Below the pieces are notes generated by a model. It searched no databases and was not told the DNA's origin. It was given only the letters and a program-made list of their open reading frames with translations. Source: Ohtaekwangia sp966211525 (GTDB taxonomy: Bacteria > Bacteroidota > Bacteroidia > Cytophagales > Cyclobacteriaceae). Taken from it: a stretch of DNA of 62,571 nt. Below, piece after piece: positions 7,651 through 16,500 of this stretch. The first letter of the stretch is position 1. Each line of letters starts with the position of its first letter. A program made the position numbers and the translations under genes. The DNA is taken from assembly GCA_966211525.1 (NCBI GenBank), contig CBIHOZ010000020.1:1-62571 (forward strand). The letters are read 5' to 3'.

Positions 7651-9033
7651 GTGGAAAAACTTCATAACGTTAACCAGGCCATTGGTAAATACCGATGGAC
7701 AATCTGTGCCCTGGTTTTTTTTGCTACTACGATTAACTATCTCGACCGGCAAGTGTTGAGTTTGCTGCAGCCGAGACTTGAAGAACTTTTCGGTTGGACA
7801 AACAGTGATTATGCTTCGATCGCGGCAGTGTTTCAGTTTACGTACGCTATAGCTATGTTGTTTGCCGGCCGCTTTGTAGATAAACTCGATACCAAGTGGG
7901 GCTATGGATGGGCCATCATTGTATGGTCTGCTGCTGCCGTTGTTCATGCATTGGCATTGCCTATAGGTGAAAATATAGCATCGCTTATGGCATGGTTTGG
8001 TGTAGGGGCTGTATCGATTTCAGTTGCCGGGTTTATGTTCTCGCGCGCATTTCTGGCGTTGGGTGAAGCCGGTAACTTTCCGGCAGCGATTAAAGCTACT
8101 GCCGAATACTTTCCAAAACGCGAGCGTTCTTTTGCTACTGGTATATTTAACTCAGGCGCAAATATAGGAGCTATACTCGCTCCGATTACTGTACCGTGGA
8201 TCTATAGCAACTGGGGCTGGGAAGCTGCCTTTATTATTATCGGTGCTATTGGATTCCTGTGGTTATTCTTCTGGCTCGTGCTCTATGAAAAACCTGAAAA
8301 ACAAAAACGTCTTTCTGCAGCTGAATTGAATTACATCAACAGCGATGAAGATAAAAATATACCCGTGCAGCCGGTAACACCCGCTGAAAAAGTTTCATGG
8401 TTTCGCCTGCTGAGCTACAAACAAACCTGGGCATTTGCCTTTGGTAAATTTATGACCGATGGTGTATGGTGGTTCTTCCTCTTCTGGTTGCCTGCATACC
8501 TCAAGGCGCAATATGGCATTATCGATAAAGCCGTAACATTGCCGTTAACGGTTTTATATACATTGGCCATGGTGGGCAGTATCATGGGCGGATGGTTCCC
8601 GATGTATTTTATTCGCAAGGGCTACGCGGTATATGACGGTCGCATGCGTGCCATGTTCGTAATTGCGTTGTTCCCGCTGCTGGTACTCGCGGCTCAACCG
8701 TTGGGCGATATCAGTTTCTGGCTCCCGGTGTTGTTTATTGGTATAGGTGCATCGGCTCACCAGGCGTGGAGTGCAAATATATTTACTACCGTGTCTGACA
8801 TGTTTCCGAAAAAAGCAGTGGCATCAGTGGTAGGCATTGGTGGTATGGCTGGCGGTATTGGTGGTGTTATTCTCACCAAATTAGGAGGAGCACTCTTTGA
8901 TCACTATAAGGCATTAGGACACATCGAGACGGGGTATACAATCATGTTTACCATTTGTTCCGTAGCCTACCTCGTAGCATGGTCTGTTATGAAAGCACTC
9001 GTGCCGAAGTATAATCCGATTACAGATTTATAG
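7651..9033 (+). CDS. MFS hexuronate transporter (ExuT family)
   Basis: Inner-membrane proton symporter of 460 residues with about 12 hydrophobic segments. The family signature NYLDRQVLSLLQPRLEELFGW follows the first membrane helix. The central cytoplasmic loop (PEKQKRLSAAELNYINSDED) and the ending resemble ACS/ExuT-type hexuronate permeases. The start is GTG at 7651; the reading frame offers no better upstream start, and the protein begins with the usual short polar N-terminus. Its position after KDG kinase and KDPG aldolase points to galacturonate or glucuronate uptake. Direct sugar specificity cannot be read from the sequence. Confidence 0.85.
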   Translation: MEKLHNVNQAIGKYRWTICALVFFATTINYLDRQVLSLLQPRLEELFGWTNSDYASIAAVFQFTYAIAMLFAGRFVDKLDTKWGYGWAIIVWSAAAVVHALALPIGENIASLMAWFGVGAVSISVAGFMFSRAFLALGEAGNFPAAIKATAEYFPKRERSFATGIFNSGANIGAILAPITVPWIYSNWGWEAAFIIIGAIGFLWLFFWLVLYEKPEKQKRLSAAELNYINSDEDKNIPVQPVTPAEKVSWFRLLSYKQTWAFAFGKFMTDGVWWFFLFWLPAYLKAQYGIIDKAVTLPLTVLYTLAMVGSIMGGWFPMYFIRKGYAVYDGRMRAMFVIALFPLLVLAAQPLGDISFWLPVLFIGIGASAHQAWSANIFTTVSDMFPKKAVASVVGIGGMAGGIGGVILTKLGGALFDHYKALGHIETGYTIMFTICSVAYLVAWSVMKALVPKYNPITDL

Positions 9034-9136
9034 GGATATCCTGTATTTTTTAAAATATATATTCAAACTCTCGCTGGACTTATCGGTATAAAAATTTATT
9101 TTTTATATTTCACTTCCTCAACAGAGGTAGAGCCCC

Positions 9137-12100
9137 ATGCCAGCGAGAGTTTTTGTATTTTTTTTGTTTATACTGGTGTTGTCTCACCATTGTGTGCGTG
9201 CACAAAACGGACAATACCGGTTCTCACACCTTGATGTCAACCAGGGCTTGTCCAACAGCCAGGTAAAAACATTTCTGAAAGACAGCAGAGGCTTTCTCTG
9301 GATCGGTACCATCTCAGGTCTCAACCGATTTGACGGCAGCACATTAAAAATATTCCGCAACGATCCGCGCGATACAACCACGCTTGTGGACAATGACGTG
9401 TATCGGATTTTTGAAGATCCTTCCGGACGGATCTGGGTGTATACCTATGCCGGTATGTGCGTATATGATCCGGCAACAGAGAAGTTTACCCGCAACGTAT
9501 ATCGTGTATTGCGCGAGTATAATATACCGGAAGGTTTTTTGACGGATCTTCGAAAAGATCGCGAAGGTAATTTCTGGTTTCTTCACAACACCGGCAAACT
9601 CTTTAAATATATACCTTCTCAAAAGAAAACAATTGCAGTTGTCCAGCACGATACAGATACAACGCTGGCCCATAGCAGTCCGATAGTTTCCATTGCCGAA
9701 GGTGATAAATGTTTGTGGCTGTTGCATCGCGATGGCATGCTCGAAAAACTCGATGTCCAATCGCTGCATATACTATATCGCAACCTTACCTTTTATCATC
9801 AAAACAAAAATGCAACACCGGAATATAGCCTGACTGCAGACAATGACGGTGATCTTTGGATATACTTTGTAAACACAAACAAAGGTGTATATCATTTCAA
9901 AACGTCAGAGAAAAAGATTTATCATTTCAATAAAACGTCATCACCGGTTCACCTCAATACCGATATTGTACGTGGTGTTGTACAGGACAATAAAGGTCTC
10001 ATCTGGATCGCGACTGATCATGGTGGTGTTAACGTCATTAATAAGAAAGATCTTTCTGTCCACTATATATTGCACAGTGCGGAAGACGAAAGAAGTCTCA
10101 GTCAGAACAGTATCCAGACCATGTATAAAGATTACGATGGTTTTATCTGGATCGGCACGTATAAGCGTGGTGCTAATTACTATCATGAAAACGTGATTCG
10201 CTTTCAGCTCTTCCGTCATTCAACTTCCAACGCAAACAGTTTACCTTTCAATGATATCAACTGCTTTACGGAAGATGATGAAGGCAATATCTGGATCGGC
10301 ACCAACGGTGGAGGACTCATCAAATACAATCGCAAGACGGAACGCTTCACGCAGTACACACATGAGCCGGGTAATCCGACCAGCATCGGCAGCAATGTAA
10401 TTGTAAGTATATTCTTTGACAGCTATAAGAAGTTGTGGATCGGGACATACTACGGTGGCTTGAATTGTTTTGATGGCCGCAACTTTATCCGGTACAGGCA
10501 TTCGGCAGATCCGAAAAGTATAAGCGATGATAACATATGGGAGATCTTTGAAGACTCGCAGCGGCAGCTTTGGATCGGTACGCTAACGGCCGGTATAGAT
10601 ATATTTGATCGAAATACCAAAACGTTCCAACACTATCCGCATGTACAGTTTCATATCGACAGCTCCGTACACTCTACGTATGTACCCGCGATCGTTGAGG
10701 ATGCAGAGAAGAATATATGGATAGGTACCGGCTATGGTGTTGATTTTTATGATCGTAAAACCGGGAAGTTTAAACTCTATCTGAATGATGTAAACAATCC
10801 GAAGAGCCTGGGGCATAACAATGTATTTTCAATTCTCGATGATGGGAAAGGGATAATCTGGTTTGGTACAAAGGAAGGATTGAATTTATTCGACAAGAAA
10901 ACAAAAACGTTTCGCGCTCTGCGAGAGGAAGATGGTTTACCCCACAACACTGTACTGACACTCTTGCAAGACAGTGGTGGTAATTTATGGATGAGTACAC
11001 CACAGGGATTGTCCAATCTGATCTTGACACGAAAGCCGGATGGTACAATTGCATCATTCCGTTTTAAAAATTACGATGAATCAGACGGCTTGCAAGGTAA
11101 ATCTTTCAACGAAGGTGCTGCCTATAAAACACGCAAAGGCGAATTGATATTCGGTGGCGCCAACGGATTTAATCTTTTCAAACCTGAAGATATAGCGCTC
11201 AACGATAAGAAACCGGTAGTGCGTTTTACGGGCTTGCAGATTTTTAATAAAGAAGTAAAGATAGGAGAGAAGATAAAGGGCAGTGTTATACTCGATAAGT
11301 CAATAACGCTCACGCCCGAGATCAGGCTCGCCCACAGTGATAATGTATTCTCGATCGAATTTACTTCACTTAATTTTTTTCTTCCTGAAAAGAGCCGGTA
11401 TAAATATAAACTGGAAGGCTTTAATAAAGAGTGGCTTGCTACCGATGGTAACTCCAGGCGTGTAACCTTTACCAACCTTGATCCGGGTGAATATACCCTC
11501 CGCGTAAAAGCAGCTAACAACGATGGTATATGGAATGATGAAGGCACTTCTATGAAAATTGTTGTTTTGCCTCCGTTCTGGAAAACCAAAACTGCTTTTG
11601 TGATCTATATATTCCTGGTGATGGCTGCACTCCTGGTAACACGCAAACTGATTCAGCAGCGCGAGCGTCTGAAGTTTATCATTGAGCAGGAACGGCAAGA
11701 AGCACAACGCATGCACGAGCTTGACATGATGAAGCTTCGCTTTTTTACCAATGTGAGTCACGAGTTTCGTACACCACTCACATTAATACTTGCACCGGTA
11801 GAAAAACTGATGAAGGCTGCGAGCGAAGAACAGCGGACACAGTTCCAACTCATCCACCGGAATGCGAGGCGCCTGCTCAACCTCGTTAATCAACTGCTCG
11901 ATTTCCGGAAGCTCGAAGTGCAGGAGATAAAATTCAATCCTTCGGAAGGTGATATTGTCCGCTTCATTCGCGACACTACATTTTCATTCTCCGATATGTC
12001 AGAGAAGAAGGATGTCTCATTGGACTTCAAAACATCTGTAGATTCGCTCGAAACTATTTTCGATCAGGATAAACTTGAGAAGATATTGTTTAACCTCCTG

Positions 12101-13249
12101 TCCAATGCGTTCAAATTTACGCCTGGCAACGGGAAGATATCGGTAACAATAAACGAAGTGCACGGTGAGGAAGGTAAATGGCTGGAGATCCGCGTAACCG
12201 ACACCGGTATAGGTATACCATTGGATCAGCAGGAAAAGATATTCGAACGTTTTTTTCAACACGATCTTCCCGGCAGCATGGTAAACCAGGGCAGTGGTAT
12301 AGGACTGTCTATTACAAAAGAGTTTGTACGTATACATGGCGGCACCATTACTGTAAGCAGCGAACCCGGACAAGGAAGTTCGTTTACTGTAACTATACCG
12401 GTGAGGGATGTTACCGCACACGAAGTGCAGGTTACATCTGAAGAAACAGAAACACCCGCGTGGGAAGCGGAACTCCAATCGGACAAGCCTGCTATTTTGC
12501 TGATTGAAGACAATGAAGATTTCCGTTTCTATCTGAAAGATAATCTACGCCTGCACTATAAAATTATAGAGGCACGCAATGGAAAAGAAGGCTGGAATCA
12601 GGCGTTGTCCACATTACCGGATCTGATTGTAAGTGATGTAATGATGCCGGAGATGAACGGCATAGAACTCTGTAAAAAGATTAAAAGCGATCAGCGCGTA
12701 TCGCATATACCGGTAATTCTGCTCACTGCGCGCACGGCCGAAGAGCAGAAGATGGAAGGCTTTGAATCAGGAGCCGATGACTATATCACCAAACCTTTCA
12801 ACTTTGAAATACTGCAATCGCGGGTTCGTAATCTCATTCATCAGCGCGAAGCATTCCAGAAAGATTTCCGCAAGCAGATCGAAGTAAAAGCGAGTGATGT
12901 AAATATCACTTCACTGGATGAGAAGCTTATTCAACGTGCCATCAAATGTGTGGAAGATAATATTTCAGACACTGCTTTTTCTGTTGAAACACTAAGTCAC
13001 GAGCTCGGCATGAGTCGCGTACACCTTTACAAGAAACTGTTGGCGCTAACGGGCAAGAGTCCGATCGAGTTTATCCGCGTCATTCGCTTGCAGCAGGCAG
13101 CACAATTACTGGAAAAAAGTCAGCTCACCGTGTCCGAAGTCGCCTATAAAGTAGGCTTCAACAACCCTAAATACTTTACCAAATACTTTAAGGAAGAGTA
13201 TAAAATGCTGCCTTCTGCCTATGCTGTCTCAAAGCGATCGAAGGACTAG
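9137..13249 (+). CDS. Hybrid two-component system sensor kinase/AraC-type regulator (HTCS)
   Basis: One-protein signal transducer of 1370 residues spanning the inner membrane. In order: signal peptide (1-22, ending VRAQ); periplasmic Reg_prop beta-propeller repeats (about 30-730) with recurring IWIGT/LWIGT blades; a Y_Y_Y domain (about 745-811); membrane helix (about 818-838); HisKA with His875 in NVSHEFRTPL; HATPase_c with NAFKFTP, DTGIGIP and GSGIGLS; receiver domain with Asp1167 in IVSDVMMPEMNG; C-terminal AraC HTH (about 1265-1365). HTCS proteins sense oligosaccharides and activate carbohydrate loci. This one follows the ExuT permease on the same strand by 103 bp, so a uronate-containing glycan is the best guess. 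All phosphotransfer residues are present. Confidence 0.93.
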   Translation: MPARVFVFFLFILVLSHHCVRAQNGQYRFSHLDVNQGLSNSQVKTFLKDSRGFLWIGTISGLNRFDGSTLKIFRNDPRDTTTLVDNDVYRIFEDPSGRIWVYTYAGMCVYDPATEKFTRNVYRVLREYNIPEGFLTDLRKDREGNFWFLHNTGKLFKYIPSQKKTIAVVQHDTDTTLAHSSPIVSIAEGDKCLWLLHRDGMLEKLDVQSLHILYRNLTFYHQNKNATPEYSLTADNDGDLWIYFVNTNKGVYHFKTSEKKIYHFNKTSSPVHLNTDIVRGVVQDNKGLIWIATDHGGVNVINKKDLSVHYILHSAEDERSLSQNSIQTMYKDYDGFIWIGTYKRGANYYHENVIRFQLFRHSTSNANSLPFNDINCFTEDDEGNIWIGTNGGGLIKYNRKTERFTQYTHEPGNPTSIGSNVIVSIFFDSYKKLWIGTYYGGLNCFDGRNFIRYRHSADPKSISDDNIWEIFEDSQRQLWIGTLTAGIDIFDRNTKTFQHYPHVQFHIDSSVHSTYVPAIVEDAEKNIWIGTGYGVDFYDRKTGKFKLYLNDVNNPKSLGHNNVFSILDDGKGIIWFGTKEGLNLFDKKTKTFRALREEDGLPHNTVLTLLQDSGGNLWMSTPQGLSNLILTRKPDGTIASFRFKNYDESDGLQGKSFNEGAAYKTRKGELIFGGANGFNLFKPEDIALNDKKPVVRFTGLQIFNKEVKIGEKIKGSVILDKSITLTPEIRLAHSDNVFSIEFTSLNFFLPEKSRYKYKLEGFNKEWLATDGNSRRVTFTNLDPGEYTLRVKAANNDGIWNDEGTSMKIVVLPPFWKTKTAFVIYIFLVMAALLVTRKLIQQRERLKFIIEQERQEAQRMHELDMMKLRFFTNVSHEFRTPLTLILAPVEKLMKAASEEQRTQFQLIHRNARRLLNLVNQLLDFRKLEVQEIKFNPSEGDIVRFIRDTTFSFSDMSEKKDVSLDFKTSVDSLETIFDQDKLEKILFNLLSNAFKFTPGNGKISVTINEVHGEEGKWLEIRVTDTGIGIPLDQQEKIFERFFQHDLPGSMVNQGSGIGLSITKEFVRIHGGTITVSSEPGQGSSFTVTIPVRDVTAHEVQVTSEETETPAWEAELQSDKPAILLIEDNEDFRFYLKDNLRLHYKIIEARNGKEGWNQALSTLPDLIVSDVMMPEMNGIELCKKIKSDQRVSHIPVILLTARTAEEQKMEGFESGADDYITKPFNFEILQSRVRNLIHQREAFQKDFRKQIEVKASDVNITSLDEKLIQRAIKCVEDNISDTAFSVETLSHELGMSRVHLYKKLLALTGKSPIEFIRVIRLQQAAQLLEKSQLTVSEVAYKVGFNNPKYFTKYFKEEYKMLPSAYAVSKRSKD

Positions 13250-13588
13250 ATATACTTTGTGCTTCGGTAAATTTACTAAGGAGAAGAAGTGGCCGGGGTA
13301 AGGTATAGCTGAACCGTAAGTAACCTGTTGTGCGGCATATGCGAATGTAAGATTATACAGAAAAACAGATTTTACGTGTATATCTATACCATTCTCATTC
13401 TTTCGCTCTCTGCGATGAAACCATACTATATGGCTACATACGCGGTTGAGACAGTGTAACATTTCTATTATGCTTTTTTAGAAAACGATTTCATTTAAAA
13501 CATTTTTAAGGTAAGCTTTTGCCATTTATTGAACGGTCTATAATAAATGGGTTGGGTAGCTTTGTTCAAACACCCAAATAACAGTTTT
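13250..13588. other. Spacer between HTCS and PKS genes
   Basis: About 340 bp without a convincing gene. It is AT-rich near its right end, where a promoter candidate for the PKS gene is described separately. An ATG at 13547 is in frame with the PKS but is judged not to be its start. Confidence 0.5.
13557..13564 (+). promoter_or_regulatory. Possible -7 box of the PKS gene
   Basis: TAGCTTTG is an exact match to the Bacteroidota -7 consensus TAnnTTTG. It would put the transcript start near 13570, about 20 nt before the ATG at 13589. The -33 element is weak: the nearest TTG (13529-13531) is further upstream than the usual 19-21 bp. If real, the site excludes the ATG at 13547 as start codon. Confidence 0.35.
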
Positions 13589-16500
13589 ATGAAATTTTCA
13601 AGCACCCCACACAGCGAAGATTCGATCGCTATCATTGGAATGTCATGCCGTTTCCCGAATTCAAATTCACTCGATGAATTTTGGGAGTTACTGAAAAATG
13701 GAAAAGATACCATTGCCGAGATTCCCAAAGAGCGCTGGGATGCTGATCGCTACTATGATCCGGATCCACAGGCTACTCGCAAAACACATCAGCGCCACGC
13801 ATCACTGTTGAGCAATATCCACGATTTCGATCCGCTGTTTTTCAATATATCTCCGGCGGAGGCCAGCGAGATGAGTCCGTCTCAAAAACTGATGATGGAA
13901 CTTGCATGGGAAGCGATTGAAAATTCTTCATTACCCTATAACGATGTGAAGGGTAAAAATGTAGGTGTGTTTGTGGGCAATATCTGGACAGACTTTGAAC
14001 ATTATCGTAAAGCGAAGAATGCAAAAGCAACGTTGCACTCGGCCGTGGGAATGTCATCTAACGTAGTGGCTAACCGCGTATCATTTGCCATGGGCTTTAC
14101 AGGTCCAAGCCTTGTTATTGACACCGGGTGTTCAGCATCGCTTGTGGCGTTGCATATGGCGTGTCAAAGCTTGCTCAATAATGAGTCTGCCATGGGCATC
14201 GTGGGGGGGATAAATCATATACTCGATCCAGATAAATATATAGAGCTTACGCAGTTCGGTGGACTTTCTGTAAAAGGAAAGTGCAGCACGTTTGATGTTG
14301 ATGCAGATGGTTTCGTACGCGGTGAAGGCGGGGGTGTATTGCTGTTGAAGAAACTGTCGGATGCTGAACGTGATGGCAACAAAATATATGCAGTGATCCG
14401 CGGATCCGCAGTAAACAACAACGGTTTCAACGACACATTGCCAGCAACCAGCACGGAAGGACAGGTATCGCTTTTCGAAAAAGTATATACCAGTGCGGGC
14501 ATCGATCCACACGAAGTACATTACCTGGAAGCACACGGCACCGGTACTAAACTCGGTGACCCGAACGAAGCTATCGCTATCGGCGAATTTTTTGGTAAAG
14601 GAAGAACAGGCAAAAGCCTGCGCATCGGTTCTGTTAAAACAAATATAGGACACACCGAGGCTACTGCGGGTATAGCAGGTCTTATCAAAGTAGTGCTGGC
14701 GATGCAGCATAAAGTACTTCCGCCAAACCTGAACTTCAACAAGCCGAATCCGAATATACCTTTCGAAGAACTTCACCTCGAAGTACAGAAAGATTTATCA
14801 TCATGGCCTGTTAACAACGGTGAAACATTTAAAGCTGGTGTTAACTCGTTCGGCTGGGGCGGTACCAACGCGCACGTAGCGATTGAAGAATACCGCGCTC
14901 CTCAGAAAGATTCAAGTATACCGGCCAACAGTTCAGAAGTATATGCATTGCCGCTCTCGGCTAAATCATCGCAGGCCTTGAAAGACTATGCACGTGCCTA
15001 TGCAAAATCTATTGAACTTGGTGATGAAGATAATTTCAAAGCTATATGTGTAGCCGCATCGATTCGTAAACCCGAATTCGATCACCGTATACTCTTTACA
15101 GCAAGCACGCGTGAGCAGATGCTGGCAAGTCTCAAAAACTTTTTTGAAGATGAAGCTGAAGCAACACCGTGCGTGCCATTAACTGAAAAAGCAAAAGTTG
15201 TTTTTGTATTTCCGGGACAGGGTGCACAATGGCTGGGCATGGGCCGCGAGTTGCTGGTAAAAGAAAAAGTATTCAGAGATACTATACTGGCATTGGATGC
15301 AGCGTTTCGTCCGTTTACAGACTGGTCACTTGTAGATCAGATCAACGCGACACCCGAGACAGATCGTTTAAAAGAGATCAACGTTATTCAACCTGCTATA
15401 TGCGCTATGCAAATAGCACTTGCCAAACTTTGGATGTCGTGGGGTATACAGCCGCAAGCCGTTGTAGGACACAGCATGGGCGAAGTTGCTGCAGCCTATA
15501 TTTCGGGCGCTATAAAAATGGAAGATGCTGCACGCATCATCTGCGAGCGCAGTCGCCTGATGAAAACCGTGAGCGGTAAAGGTGGCGCGATGGCCGTAAC
15601 CGAACTTAGCCGTGAAGAAGCAGAGAAAGTTGCTGCTAACTATGGCGGTAAACTTTCAGTTGCTGTTAACAACAGCTATAAATCAACGGTGCTGGCAGGC
15701 GATAAAGCTTCTATTGATGAAGTGCTCGTGCAACTGGAGGCAAAAGAATTATTCTGCCGCCTGGTAAAAGTAGATGTAGCATCACACAGTCCGCAAATGG
15801 ATCCGCTGAAAGAACCGTTGCGTAAAGAATTGCAAGCTGTAGTGCCACAGCCATGCACGATTCCATTTGTATCTACAGTATATAATAAAGTAATGCAGGG
15901 CACTGATATGGGCGCTGATTACTGGGTTGACAACCTTCGTGGTACTGTACAGTTTGCATCGGTAATTGAAAACCTTCTGAAAGATGAACATATCGTCTTT
16001 ATAGAAGCGAATCCGCACCCGGTATTGGTGAATGCTGTTACCGAATGTGCAGAACACGTTCGTAAGAAAGTAATAACCATTGCATCAACGCAACGCGATA
16101 ACCCGGAGCTTGATGTGATGTTCAAGAACCTCGGCGATTTATATAGCAAGGGTTATTCCATAAACTGGAAGACATACTACGGTACGGCTACTGCTCCGGA
16201 AGCACAACTTCCTGCATATCCGTTCCAGCGTGAGCGTTACGAGATCGAAGATCTCTCGAAAGAACTTGACAACGCCAAAGATATAGTCGCGAAGTATCCG
16301 TTACTGGGCAGCAAGATCAACCTGGCAAACATCGAAGATATATACTTCTGGGAGTCATCCATCAGCCTGAACAAGTTTCCATACTTGCGCGAGCGCCTGG
16401 TGCAGGATCGTGTCGAGCTGCCTGTGTCATGCTATCTGGAAATGGTTTTGGAAGCAGTTGCTGAAGTTTACAACGATGTGCCTGTACGCGTGGAGGATCT

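Noticed and set aside
9137..13249. HTCS as regulator of the GH9 polysaccharide locus
   Set aside because: It is 8.6 kb away, beyond the polyketide genes, and directly follows the hexuronate genes on the same strand; a uronate-glycan role is more plausible.
13547..13588. Use of the ATG at 13547 as PKS start
   Set aside because: It adds residues without KS homology and lies upstream of a good -7 box; 13589 gives the standard KS N-terminus.
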